Shown in pieces: positions 8,420 through 16,367 of a stretch of 64,000 nt of DNA. The notes beneath the pieces were generated by a model, which was not told where the DNA came from, made no database searches, and was given only the letters and a program-made list of their open reading frames with translations. The position numbers and the translations under genes were made by a program. Every line of letters starts with the position of its first letter. Position 1 is the first letter of the stretch. This DNA is from Phocaeicola faecalis. Lineage in GTDB: Bacteria > Bacteroidota > Bacteroidia > Bacteroidales > Bacteroidaceae. Where the stretch lies: NCBI RefSeq assembly GCF_021730445.1, contig NZ_JADNRM010000002.1, positions 62,001 through 126,000 of the forward strand, read 5' to 3'.

Positions 8420-10033
8420 ATGAGAAAGAAACTATTAACTTTAGCAAGTATGCTAATCTCGGGAGCGATGTTAGCACAAAATGGAGGAACAATTATGAAG
8501 AAGTATGAAGACCAATTGCCGCAAGCCGGCAGGGGCAATGTACACGTTGCCTATCAGGGAAAGTCTATAGACCAAATGATTTATGAGTTTATGGAAGAAC
8601 AAGGGATACCAGGAATGACACTTGCCATCGTACAAGCACCTTATATCCCACGCGTAGTAGGTTACGGAGTTACTGATTTTAAAAAAGGAAATCTTGCTGC
8701 AGCCAAAACTCTCTGGCCCATAGGTCCTATTTCTCAAGGATTTACAGCTGTTGCCATAATGCAATTACTTGAAAAAGGGAAGCTCTATCTCAACGATTCA
8801 ATTGGAAAATACCTGAAGGATATCCCTGACAATTGGAAAAGTATCACTATCCTGCAATTGTTGCAACACAGTTCGGGCATAGCAGATTATCGTGACCAGA
8901 AAGGTTTTGATGTATCGGCCGACTATCAGCCCATACAGCTAATTAAAACAGTGGCACACATTCCATTGGCTTTCGAACCGGGCACCGACGTGAAACAAAG
9001 TGCAACCAACTTCTTACTACTTACCTCGATTATTGAGAAAGCAGGAAAGATGCCATACCATGACTTTGTTAAGAAGTATCAGATTGACTATCTCGGTCTG
9101 CAACAAACTTATTTTGGAGAAGACATAGTCAAAGTCAAACAAGAAGATGTGACAACCACTCATAACGTGCATGAAACTTTTAAAAAAGACAAGGCTTATA
9201 TCAATCCGTCAGAAACCACTACAGGATACATAGAGAATGACGGCAAACTAGTTACCGCCCCTTCCATCAGCCCGACTTCGCTGAAAGGTTTTTCCGACAT
9301 TTGGGCATCTGCCGAGAATGTAAGCCATTGGGATATAGCCCTCGCAGGCGGAGTGCTTATTGCTCAACCAGAAAATCGCAATATGATTTATAAACCTACA
9401 ACGTTGGCAAACGGTAAAGTGGTTCCCGCCATGGCAGGATGGCAATTTTATAACCACAAAGGATTAATGGATATCAAAGGGAACGCACCCGGACATTCCG
9501 CTTTCCTCAGTCGTTTTACCGATGCATCAGAGCTGGTATGTGTCACCTTATTGGCAAACAAAGAAGGTGTTGAACTGACTAATCTGGCTAGAAAAATAGC
9601 TGCAGCCTTCGATAGTAGCAAAATGGGGACAGGAGCAAACGATAGCCAACTTTATACGTTCGAGAGTCAGTTCAGTGTGAATGAAACCATGTCACACATT
9701 GAACACACTCTGAAAACGATGGGAATTCCTATCTTTGCAAAATTCAATCATGGCAAGAATGCAGAAGAAGTGGGATTAAAGCTACTTCCCAATCAAGTAA
9801 TTGTCTTTGGTTCTCCCAAAGTAGGCACTAAATTAATGCAAGAAAATCCAAGTATTTCCATTGAATTACCTTTAAAGATTTCCGTATGGGAAGATAAGAA
9901 TGGAAGCGTATGGGCTGCTTTTCCACAGATGAATATGATGGCAGCAGAATATAATCTGGATGGGGAGCCGGTTATTGGAAAGATGCAAGAATTATTAAAA
10001 ACGATAGTTGTCAAAGCCGCAAGCGTTTACTAA
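8420..10033 (+). CDS. Beta-lactamase/serine-hydrolase-fold protein, probably catalytically inactive
   Basis: A 537-residue exported protein (signal peptide 1-19, MLAQ cleavage region) whose residues 45-400 follow the class C beta-lactamase / penicillin-binding family (PF00144). Flanking landmarks are clear: FTAVAIMQLLEKGKL after the active site and LLQHSSGIADY before the second motif. Yet the S-x-x-K motif reads P103-I-S-Q106, and the Y-x-N motif reads Q193-S-A195, so the nucleophile, general base, tyrosine and asparagine are all missing. The third motif (GHSAFL) is also weak. The C-terminal 130 residues are an extra domain. The frame is intact, so this looks like a maintained pseudoenzyme (binding or scaffold role) and not a decayed gene. 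It stands alone between its own promoter and terminator. Confidence 0.88.
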   Translation: MRKKLLTLASMLISGAMLAQNGGTIMKKYEDQLPQAGRGNVHVAYQGKSIDQMIYEFMEEQGIPGMTLAIVQAPYIPRVVGYGVTDFKKGNLAAAKTLWPIGPISQGFTAVAIMQLLEKGKLYLNDSIGKYLKDIPDNWKSITILQLLQHSSGIADYRDQKGFDVSADYQPIQLIKTVAHIPLAFEPGTDVKQSATNFLLLTSIIEKAGKMPYHDFVKKYQIDYLGLQQTYFGEDIVKVKQEDVTTTHNVHETFKKDKAYINPSETTTGYIENDGKLVTAPSISPTSLKGFSDIWASAENVSHWDIALAGGVLIAQPENRNMIYKPTTLANGKVVPAMAGWQFYNHKGLMDIKGNAPGHSAFLSRFTDASELVCVTLLANKEGVELTNLARKIAAAFDSSKMGTGANDSQLYTFESQFSVNETMSHIEHTLKTMGIPIFAKFNHGKNAEEVGLKLLPNQVIVFGSPKVGTKLMQENPSISIELPLKISVWEDKNGSVWAAFPQMNMMAAEYNLDGEPVIGKMQELLKTIVVKAASVY

Positions 10034-10069
10034 TATATGACTAAACTGCTTTATAAAATTATTTCGTTA

Positions 10070-10103
10070 AAGAGGTTGTGCCAAAATGCTGGCACAACCT
10101 CTT
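10070..10103 (+). terminator. Intrinsic terminator after the beta-lactamase-fold gene
   Basis: Perfect 13-bp stem AAGAGGTTGTGCC (10070-10082) with GGCACAACCTCTT (10091-10103), followed by a T-rich run from 10107. Located 37 bases after the stop codon. Confidence 0.92.
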
Positions 10104-10145
10104 CAAGTTTTTTTCTCTCCAACAGGTTTATTATTGAGAGATTAA

Positions 10146-10355
10146 TCAGAATCCTAAATGACTTACATAGAGTAAATGACCTTTCCTCTGAATATTAATA
10201 TTGTTCTCTCTAGACAACCAACCTATTGCAATAGCGACGTCAATGGCGCTGAGGTTCATTTTCCGACTAAGTTCCTGAATAGATATTTCACCTCTGTTTT
10301 CATTCAGGTTGCGCCAGACTTTGCCGGCATTTTCTCCCACTGTTTCTATTTCCAT
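10146..10355 (-). CDS. Small winged-helix DNA-binding-like protein (DUF2582 type)
   Basis: A 69-residue protein resembling the Bacteroidales winged helix-turn-helix family DUF2582 (PF10771). The helical part covers the ENAGKVW and LSRKMNLSAIDVAIAIGWLSREN stretches, followed by a short beta wing at the C-terminus. I start at the ATG at 10355; the longer frame begins only with TTG at 10379. Such proteins are usually single-gene, and their targets are unknown. It converges on the terminator of the upstream plus-strand gene and has a repeat-rich intergenic region behind it. Confidence 0.75.
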   Translation of the reverse strand: MEIETVGENAGKVWRNLNENRGEISIQELSRKMNLSAIDVAIAIGWLSRENNINIQRKGHLLYVSHLGF

Positions 10356-10511
10356 ATATATGTTTTGATTTGCCCTCAATATACAAAAAAAATAGCATAT
10401 AAAAAAGGAAACAGCAACTTTTTCTCATTTAGAATGACCTTTTTAAATCACCGGATGCTGTCTCCTCCGGTTTTCAAACCCTGCATACGTTTTGAACTCC
10501 CTAAGTCGTTT

Positions 10512-10714
10512 CATTAGTCAGACTAAGCGTTTTCGTCCTTTCGATTATGCCTGTCTATTAGTCAGATTACTACAGACTCCGGCAGTGGACTGTATAGTCC
10601 ACTACGGCAGACCGTACAGTCCATTGCAGTGGACTGTACAGTCCGCCGCCGGAGACTGTAATAATCTTCCGTGTAAAAAGGCTTAGCTGACCCTAAGAAA
10701 CGGCTTACTCTTCC
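10512..10714. repeat. 203-bp palindromic interspersed repeat, copy 1
   Basis: Aligns without gaps to 41162-41364, about 172 of 203 positions identical by hand count. Core: inverted arms (10566-10583 and 10648-10665) enclosing three near-palindromic units related to GTGGACTGTACAGTCC at 10585, about 10607 and 10629. Outer segments (CTAAGCGTTTT near 10523 and AAACGGCTTA near 10698) form imperfect terminal inverted repeats. No coding capacity is seen. It resembles a MITE or REP/BIME-like element; I do not recognise a named family. Confidence 0.85.
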
Positions 10715-10769
10715 CTTGGTTTGGTGATATGATGTAAGGAGATAAAACAATGATTTAAATCCCCAAGAA

Positions 10770-10868
10770 TAACAAGTGACCCGATGGATAACTCTTGCCG
10801 TTGGGCTGTATGCTTCCCGTTGTCAGGACACATTGGGGGACTTGCACCCATTAGAATATGTCCGCGCC
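10770..10868 (-). mobile_element. Probable 5' fragment of a group II intron (domain I)
   Basis: On the minus strand a stem GGACATATT/AATGTGTCC encloses a hairpin GGG-TGCAAGT-CCC, followed by CCCAACGGCAAGAGTTATCC. The order and wording resemble domain I of bacterial group II introns, where GGTGCAAGTCCC and ACGGCAAG are common. No reverse transcriptase ORF or domain V is visible nearby, so this would be a truncated, inactive remnant. Recognition is from memory of the motif, not from a search. Confidence 0.45.
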
Positions 10869-10882
10869 AAGCGAACAAATAA

Positions 10883-10917
10883 AAAAGCTCTAGAATTCAA
10901 AGAATCCTAGAGCTTTT
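10883..10917 (-). terminator. Intrinsic terminator of tRNA-Asp
   Basis: Stem AAAAGCTCTAGAATTC (10883-10898) with GAATCCTAGAGCTTTT (10902-10917), one mismatch, and a T-run on the minus strand. It begins 7 bases after the tRNA 3' end. Confidence 0.9.
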
Positions 10918-10923
10918 ATTAAG

Positions 10924-10997
10924 CGGTGCGCACGAGGCTCGAACTCGTGACCCCATGCGTGACAGGCATGTATTCTAACCAACTGAACTAGCGCACC
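10924..10997 (-). tRNA. tRNA-Asp (anticodon GTC)
   Basis: Cloverleaf on the minus strand: acceptor GGTGCGC/GCGCACC, D arm GTTC/GAAT, anticodon stem CATGC/GCATG around loop CTGTCAC (anticodon GTC), T arm ACGAG/CTCGT, discriminator G. CCA is not encoded, in contrast to tRNA-Lys in this window. Confidence 0.96.
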
Positions 10998-11051
10998 AAT
11001 ATTTCAAAGATTTGTCTTTCTTTATTTCACCATCTCTCTCGATTGCGGGTG

Positions 11052-11059
11052 CAAAGGTA
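11052..11059 (-). promoter_or_regulatory. -7 promoter element of tRNA-Asp
   Basis: Minus-strand TACCTTTG followed by CACCCGC, the same 15-mer as at the tRNA-Lys promoter. Confidence 0.75.
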
Positions 11060-11217
11060 CGCATTAATTTTAAACCTGCAAGCTTTTCGGTAGAAAATGC
11101 ACAAAAAAAACAAAGTCCTCCCCGACCGATACCTCGCCCGATTTACAATATTGCTATTATTTTAATCTTTTTCTCAAACTTCTTGTTATAAAATGAAGCT
11201 AATCTGCAATAATTCGC

Positions 11218-11225
11218 TATTTTTG
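11218..11225 (+). promoter_or_regulatory. -7 element for the his operon segment
   Basis: TATTTTTG followed by CGCACA, 99 bases before the hisH ATG. Confidence 0.6.
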
Positions 11226-11324
11226 CGCACATATCATAGATAAAAACCGTCCATTCTCACATTATGCAGAAGCATATTGAATAAAAGGACTGGCTTATAA
11301 AAATAAAACGATGATTTTTTGCCG

Positions 11325-11915
11325 ATGAAAATTGCTGTCGTAAAATATAATGCAGGAAATATCTACTCAGTGGACTACGCACTAAAGCGTTTGGGGGTAG
11401 AAGCTATCATTACTTCCGATAAGGAAACGCTGATGAGCGCAGATAAAATAATCTTCCCAGGTGTTGGAGAAGCTGCCACAACTATGAATTACCTCCGGCA
11501 ACATAAATTGGATGAGGTAATCAGAAATTTAAAACAACCCGTATTGGGCATTTGTTTGGGTATGCAACTCATGTGCCGCCATTCAGAAGAAGGTAATGCA
11601 GAATGCTTAGGCATTTTTGATACCGACGTCAAGCTTTTCCACCCGGAACGACATATAGATAAGGTTCCCCACATGGGATGGAATACACTGACAAATGTGA
11701 AAAGCGATTTATTCAAGGGATTCACCAAAGAAGAGTTTGTCTACTTCGTACACAGTTTTTATGTCCCGCTCAATGACTTTACAGCAGCACAAACTACATA
11801 TATCCTCCCCTACAGTTCGGCATTGCATAAAGATAATTTTTATGCCACGCAGTTTCATCCCGAAAAGAGCGGGACAGTGGGCGAACGCATATTGCGAAAC
11901 TTTTTAGAACTATAA
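11325..11915 (+). CDS. hisH: Imidazole glycerol phosphate synthase, glutaminase subunit HisH
   Basis: Hydrolyses glutamine and channels ammonia to HisF in histidine biosynthesis. A class I glutamine amidotransferase of 196 residues; catalytic triad C77 (GICLGMQ), H178 and E180 (FHPEKSG). I start at the ATG at 11325; the longer frame starts with TTG six bases earlier. First gene of hisH-hisA-hisF-hisIE, with the early his genes not in this window. Confidence 0.96.
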   Translation: MKIAVVKYNAGNIYSVDYALKRLGVEAIITSDKETLMSADKIIFPGVGEAATTMNYLRQHKLDEVIRNLKQPVLGICLGMQLMCRHSEEGNAECLGIFDTDVKLFHPERHIDKVPHMGWNTLTNVKSDLFKGFTKEEFVYFVHSFYVPLNDFTAAQTTYILPYSSALHKDNFYATQFHPEKSGTVGERILRNFLEL

Positions 11916-11947
11916 TACATTATATTATATAACTAAAGAAAAAAGTT

Positions 11948-12667
11948 ATGATAGAATTAATTCCTGCCATCGATATCATTGACGGAAAATGTGTCCGTCT
12001 GTCACAGGGAGATTATAACACACAAAAGGTTTATAATGAAAACCCTGTGGAAGTAGCCAAAGAATTTGAAGCGCATGGCATTCGTCGTCTGCACGTAGTT
12101 GATTTAGACGGAGCCGCTTCGCACCACGTAGTCAATTATCGCGTACTCGACCAAATCGCCAGCCGCACATCGCTTGTCATTGACTTCGGCGGAGGTATCA
12201 AAACCGATGAAGATTTAATCATTGCATTCGATAACGGTGCCCAAATGGTGACTCTAGGCAGCGTTGCCGTGAAAAAGCCGGAGCTATTCAAGAAATGGCT
12301 GATTCAATACGGAAACGAAAAAATAATTCTTGGTGCTGATGTGAAAGACAATAAAATATCCATCAACGGATGGAAAGAAGAAAGCCGGCAAGAGCTGATG
12401 CCTTTCCTGAAAGATTATACAAAGGAAGGAGTGTTCAAAGTGCTATGTACCGATATCAGTCGTGACGGTATGCTGGAAGGGCCTGCAATAGAGTTATACA
12501 AACAAATACTTACCGAATTTCCTGATATGCACCTGATAGCCAGTGGTGGAGTAAGTTGTATCGAGGACATCATTCAATTAGAGATAGCCAAAGTGCCTGC
12601 GGTAGTGTTCGGCAAAGCCCTTTACGAAGGCAAAATTACCCTGAAAGAGTTGAACCGTTTTATGTAA
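11948..12667 (+). CDS. hisA: ProFAR isomerase HisA
   Basis: Converts ProFAR to PRFAR, the fourth step of histidine synthesis. A 239-residue half-barrel-duplicated TIM barrel: D9 in PAIDIIDGKCVRL is the N-terminal catalytic acid, the second aspartate lies in GADVKD (about residue 130), and the phosphate-binding loops are DFGGGIK and ASGGVS. Located 32 bases after hisH and 9 bases before hisF. Confidence 0.96.
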   Translation: MIELIPAIDIIDGKCVRLSQGDYNTQKVYNENPVEVAKEFEAHGIRRLHVVDLDGAASHHVVNYRVLDQIASRTSLVIDFGGGIKTDEDLIIAFDNGAQMVTLGSVAVKKPELFKKWLIQYGNEKIILGADVKDNKISINGWKEESRQELMPFLKDYTKEGVFKVLCTDISRDGMLEGPAIELYKQILTEFPDMHLIASGGVSCIEDIIQLEIAKVPAVVFGKALYEGKITLKELNRFM

Positions 12668-12676
12668 AGACAAATT

Positions 12677-13432
12677 ATGTTAGCAAAAAGAATTATTCCT
12701 TGCCTCGACATTAAAGACGGGCAGACCGTCAAGGGAACCAACTTCGTAAACCTGCGTCAAGCCGGCGACCCAGTGGAATTAGGCCGCGCTTACAGTGAAC
12801 AAGGAGCCGATGAACTGGTCTTTTTGGATATCACCGCCAGCCACGAGGGTCGCAAGACTTTTACGGACCTGGTGAAAAGAGTGGCAGCCAATATCAGCAT
12901 TCCGTTTACTGTGGGCGGAGGCATCAACGAACTCAGTGATGTAGACCGCCTGTTGAGTGCCGGAGCCGATAAAGTCTCCATCAACTCATCTGCCATCCGC
13001 AATCCTAATCTGGTAGATGAAATAGCCCAACATTTCGGTTCACAAGTTTGTGTGGTAGCCATTGATGCCAAACAGACGGAGCAAGGGTGGAAATGCTATC
13101 TGAACGGAGGACGCATAGAAACGGACAAATACTTGTTTGAGTGGGCCCGGGAAGTAAACAATCGGGGAGCAGGAGAAATTCTTTTTACCAGTATGAACCA
13201 TGACGGAGTAAAGACAGGGTATGCCAACGAAGCGCTTGCCCTCCTCTCCGACTCACTCACTATTCCGGTTATTGCATCGGGAGGTGCAGGAAAAATGGAA
13301 CATTTCAAAGATACTTTTATCGAAGGAAAAGCTGATGCGGCACTTGCTGCCAGCGTTTTTCATTTCGGAGAAATCAGAATTCCCGAATTAAAACAGTATC
13401 TTTGCCAACAAGGAATCAATGTCAGACTATAA
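12677..13432 (+). CDS. hisF: Imidazole glycerol phosphate synthase, cyclase subunit HisF
   Basis: Forms imidazole glycerol phosphate and AICAR from PRFAR with ammonia from HisH. A 251-residue TIM barrel with catalytic D11 ([12 protein letters not shown]) and D130 (VVAIDAK); phosphate loops TVGGGI and ASGGAG. The length is standard. Same operon as hisA and hisIE. Confidence 0.97.
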   Translation: MLAKRIIPCLDIKDGQTVKGTNFVNLRQAGDPVELGRAYSEQGADELVFLDITASHEGRKTFTDLVKRVAANISIPFTVGGGINELSDVDRLLSAGADKVSINSSAIRNPNLVDEIAQHFGSQVCVVAIDAKQTEQGWKCYLNGGRIETDKYLFEWAREVNNRGAGEILFTSMNHDGVKTGYANEALALLSDSLTIPVIASGGAGKMEHFKDTFIEGKADAALAASVFHFGEIRIPELKQYLCQQGINVRL

Positions 13433-13456
13433 AATTAGAATTAAAATATAAAACAA

Positions 13457-14068
13457 ATGGAATTGGATTTTGAGAAAATGAACGGGTTAATCCCTGCCAT
13501 CATACAAGATGACTACACACAAAAAGTCTTAATGCTGGGCTTCATGAATGAAGAGGCGTATAAGAAAACCGTAGAAACAGGAAAAGTGACTTTCTTCAGC
13601 CGCACCAAGAACCGTCTTTGGACGAAAGGAGAAGAAAGCGGAAACTTCCTGCAAGTAATCTCTATCAAAGCAGACTGCGACAATGATACCTTATTAATAA
13701 AGGCAGTCCCTGCAGGCCCTGTTTGCCACACAGGTACAGACACCTGCTGGGGAGAAGAAAACAAGCAGGACATCATGTTCTTGAAAGAATTGCAAGACTT
13801 TATTGACAAACGACATGAAGAAATGCCTGAAGGTTCTTACACAACCAGCCTCTTCCAATCAGGAGTAAACAAAATGGCACAAAAGGTGGGTGAAGAAGCT
13901 GTAGAAACCGTTATCGAAGCTTGCAACGGAACCGATGAACGTTTGATATATGAAAGCTCCGACCTGCTGTATCACCTTATTGTCCTCCTTACATCAAAAG
14001 GTTACCGCATCGAAGATTTGGCACGCGAACTAAAAGAACGTCACAGCGCCAACTGGAAAAAACATTAA
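13457..14068 (+). CDS. hisI: Bifunctional PR-AMP cyclohydrolase / PR-ATP pyrophosphatase HisIE
   Basis: Catalyses steps 2 and 3 of histidine synthesis. The N-terminal HisI domain (about 1-105) carries the zinc cysteines in CHTGTDTCW and the metal-binding CDNDT block; the C-terminal HisE domain (about 110-203) has the EEAVETVIEA acidic helix typical of all-alpha NTP pyrophosphatases. The 203-residue fusion is intact. It lies 24 bases after hisF and 6 bases before ftsE. Confidence 0.95.
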   Translation: MELDFEKMNGLIPAIIQDDYTQKVLMLGFMNEEAYKKTVETGKVTFFSRTKNRLWTKGEESGNFLQVISIKADCDNDTLLIKAVPAGPVCHTGTDTCWGEENKQDIMFLKELQDFIDKRHEEMPEGSYTTSLFQSGVNKMAQKVGEEAVETVIEACNGTDERLIYESSDLLYHLIVLLTSKGYRIEDLARELKERHSANWKKH

Positions 14069-14074
14069 TGCCCT

Positions 14075-14830
14075 ATGGACGAACCGCTTATTCGATATAA
14101 AAATGTAAACATCAACCAACAAGAGCTCGGTGTATTGGAAGATGTAAATCTGGAACTGAACAAAGGTGAATTTGTTTACCTAATCGGAAAAGTCGGTTCC
14201 GGCAAAACGTCATTGCTAAAAACCATCTACGGCGAACTGGATATCCAATCGGGTGATGCTGAAGTATTGGGTTACAATATGACCAATATCAAACGTAAGC
14301 ATATCCCTGAACTGCGCCGCCGACTGGGAATCGTCTTTCAGGATTTCCAGTTGCTGACAGACCGCAATGTACATTCCAATCTCAGTTTTGTACTACGCGC
14401 CACCGGATGGAGCAATAAGGCTGCAATAAAAGAACGTATCGACGAAGTGCTGGAGCAAGTGGGAATGACAGGTAAAGGATATAAAATGCCCAATGAATTA
14501 TCGGGAGGCGAACAACAGCGTATCGTCATCGCCCGTGCCATTCTGAATCGTCCGGAAATCATTCTTGCCGATGAACCGACAGGAAACTTGGACGCTGAAA
14601 CCGGCCGGCAGATTGTAGAGCTCCTGAAATCTATTTGCGCATCGGGCTCTGCCATCATGATGACCACCCACAACCTGCATCTGCTGGCTGAGTACCCCGG
14701 CATCGTTTACCGCTTCGAGAACCACCAAATCAAAGAAGTTACAAACGAATACAGCCGTATCATAAAAAGCAAAAACGAACAAGAGACAAAGGAAAAAGTA
14801 ACCAATGCGACCGTAGAAACCATAGAATAA
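14075..14830 (+). CDS. ftsE: Cell-division ABC transporter ATPase FtsE
   Basis: ATP-binding subunit expected to pair with the membrane protein FtsX to control cell-wall hydrolysis at division. Walker A GKVGSGKT (38-45), Q-loop VFQDFQLL, signature LSGGEQQR, Walker B ILADEPTGNLD and the switch histidine in MTTHN are all present. The last 30 residues, after about 220, are an extra charged tail. It overlaps the his operon transcriptionally (6-base gap), and no ftsX is adjacent, so the partner is encoded elsewhere. A related LolD-type ATPase is the main alternative. Confidence 0.85.
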   Translation: MDEPLIRYKNVNINQQELGVLEDVNLELNKGEFVYLIGKVGSGKTSLLKTIYGELDIQSGDAEVLGYNMTNIKRKHIPELRRRLGIVFQDFQLLTDRNVHSNLSFVLRATGWSNKAAIKERIDEVLEQVGMTGKGYKMPNELSGGEQQRIVIARAILNRPEIILADEPTGNLDAETGRQIVELLKSICASGSAIMMTTHNLHLLAEYPGIVYRFENHQIKEVTNEYSRIIKSKNEQETKEKVTNATVETIE

Positions 14831-14884
14831 ATGGATGAATGATAAATATTATCGCTAAGATGCTGATTTTTGCAGTCTTATTCG

Positions 14885-14892
14885 TATATTTG
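14885..14892 (+). promoter_or_regulatory. -7 element for lysC
   Basis: TATATTTG followed by CACGC, 46 bases before the lysC ATG. No lysine riboswitch structure is seen. Confidence 0.65.
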
Positions 14893-14938
14893 CACGCTAA
14901 TTATCAATTATAGAAACAATTAAAATACGAAACGAAAA

Positions 14939-16258
14939 ATGAAAGTTTTAAAGTTTGGAGGTACTTCGGTAGGTTCTGCACAAAGAATGAAAGAAGTAGC
15001 CAAATTAATTACTGACGGTGAACAGAAGATTGTTGTCCTCTCGGCAATGTCAGGAACAACAAACACGTTGGTTGAAATTTCGGATTATCTGTATAAGAAG
15101 AATCCCGAAGGTGCGAATGAAATCATTAATAAGCTGGAAGCTAAATATAAACAGCATGTTAATGAACTTTATTCTACTGACGAGTATAAACAGAAAACAC
15201 AGGAATTTATAAAAGCACAGTTCGATTATATTCGTTCGTATACAAAAGATATCTTCACCCTGTTTGAAGAAAAAGTAATTCTGGCACAAGGTGAGTTAAT
15301 CTCTACCAACATGGTTACCAACTACTTGCAGGAACAAGGTGTAAACGCCGTATTGCTTCCGGCATTGGAATACATGCGTACAGACAAGAACTCTGAACCC
15401 GACCCGGTTTACATTAAAGAAAAACTGGCTGCCCAACTGGAAATGCATCCGGGTGCCGAAATCTATATTACCCAAGGTTTTATCTGCCGCAATGCTTACG
15501 GTGAGATAGACAACCTGCAACGTGGAGGCAGTGACTATACCGCCTCATTAATCGGTGCAGCTGTCAATGCTTCTGAAATTCAGATTTGGACAGACATCGA
15601 CGGCATGCATGACAATGACCCGCGTATTGTGGACAAGACTACCCCGGTTCGTCAATTGCATTTTGAAGAAGCTGCTGAGTTGGCTTACTTTGGTGCCAAG
15701 ATTTTGCACCCCACCTGCGTACAGCCTGCCAAATACGCTAACATTCCGGTACGTTTGCTCAACACCATGGAACCGACAGCCCCGGGAACATTGATTTCAA
15801 ACGACACGGAAAAAGGCAAGATTAAAGCTGTAGCTGCAAAAGATAATATCACCGCCATTAAAATTAAGTCGGGCCGTATGCTACTGGCTTACGGTTTCTT
15901 GCGCAAAGTATTTGAAATCTTTGAAAGCTACCAGACTTCCATCGATATGATTTGTACTTCGGAAGTAGGTGTTTCCGTATCTATCGACAACACCAAGCAT
16001 CTGAATGAAATCTTGGATGACCTGAAGAAATATGGTACTGTAACTGTAGACCACGATATGTGTATCATTTGCGTAGTAGGTGATTTGGAATGGGAAAATG
16101 TCGGTTTCGAGGCAAAAGCACTTGATGCCATGCGCGACATTCCTGTACGTATGATTTCATTCGGCGGTAGCAATTACAATATCTCTTTCCTGATTCGCAA
16201 GGAAGATAAAAACAAGGCTTTGCAATCATTAAGCGATCATTTATTCAATAATAAATAA
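14939..16258 (+). CDS. lysC: Aspartate kinase (monofunctional)
   Basis: Phosphorylates aspartate, the first step to lysine, threonine and methionine. A 439-residue protein with the kinase signature KVLKFGGTSVG at the start, the substrate-binding block QGFICRN, GGSDYTA, and two C-terminal ACT domains (about 300-435) for allosteric control. There is no homoserine dehydrogenase fusion. It has its own promoter and is separated from lysA by 109 bases carrying a palindromic repeat pair. Confidence 0.95.
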   Translation: MKVLKFGGTSVGSAQRMKEVAKLITDGEQKIVVLSAMSGTTNTLVEISDYLYKKNPEGANEIINKLEAKYKQHVNELYSTDEYKQKTQEFIKAQFDYIRSYTKDIFTLFEEKVILAQGELISTNMVTNYLQEQGVNAVLLPALEYMRTDKNSEPDPVYIKEKLAAQLEMHPGAEIYITQGFICRNAYGEIDNLQRGGSDYTASLIGAAVNASEIQIWTDIDGMHDNDPRIVDKTTPVRQLHFEEAAELAYFGAKILHPTCVQPAKYANIPVRLLNTMEPTAPGTLISNDTEKGKIKAVAAKDNITAIKIKSGRMLLAYGFLRKVFEIFESYQTSIDMICTSEVGVSVSIDNTKHLNEILDDLKKYGTVTVDHDMCIICVVGDLEWENVGFEAKALDAMRDIPVRMISFGGSNYNISFLIRKEDKNKALQSLSDHLFNNK

Positions 16259-16269
16259 ATTCCATTGCA

Positions 16270-16342
16270 GGGGCGGACTGAATCCGCCCGGATGTATCCC
16301 ACTCTAAAAAGCAGATACTTTCGGGCGAATTTAATTCGCCCC
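16270..16342. repeat. REP-like inverted pair between lysC and lysA
   Basis: 16270-16290 (GGGGCGGA-ctgaa-TCCGCCCG) and 16322-16342 (CGGGCGAA-ttt-AATTCGCCCC) are each hairpins and together form a larger inverted repeat. Their core GGGGCGnAnTnAATnCGCCC is of a kind scattered in many bacterial genomes. Between two lysine genes on the same strand it could form an RNA processing or stabilising hairpin. Confidence 0.7.
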
Positions 16343-16367
16343 TACTCAATCAATAACAAAATACAAT

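Larger units (their letters stand above)
10380..10923. other. Intergenic region with repeat and intron debris, no protein gene seen
   Basis: This 540-base gap holds a 203-bp palindromic repeat (10512-10714), a probable group II intron fragment (about 10770-10868) and the tRNA-Asp terminator (10883-10917). Open frames here arise from the symmetrical repeat and show no protein-like composition. Confidence 0.7.
10998..11324. other. Promoter region between tRNA-Asp and hisH
   Basis: This 327-base gap holds the divergent promoters of tRNA-Asp (11052-11059, minus) and hisH (11218-11225, plus). The hisH leader is about 95 bases. I see no attenuator peptide with histidine codons and no strong hairpin in it. 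Confidence 0.6.

Noticed and set aside
10585-10644. Three short repeats with spacers that could suggest a CRISPR array
   Set aside because: The units are palindromic, only about 16 bases, diverged, and recur as part of a larger repeat at 41162-41364; no cas genes are present.
10492-10686. 64-codon plus-strand frame inside the 203-bp repeat
   Set aside because: It exists only because of the symmetrical repeat and is not kept in copy 2.
14831-14938. Lysine riboswitch ahead of lysC
   Set aside because: The gap is 108 bases, too short for the known lysine riboswitch, and shows no matching helices.
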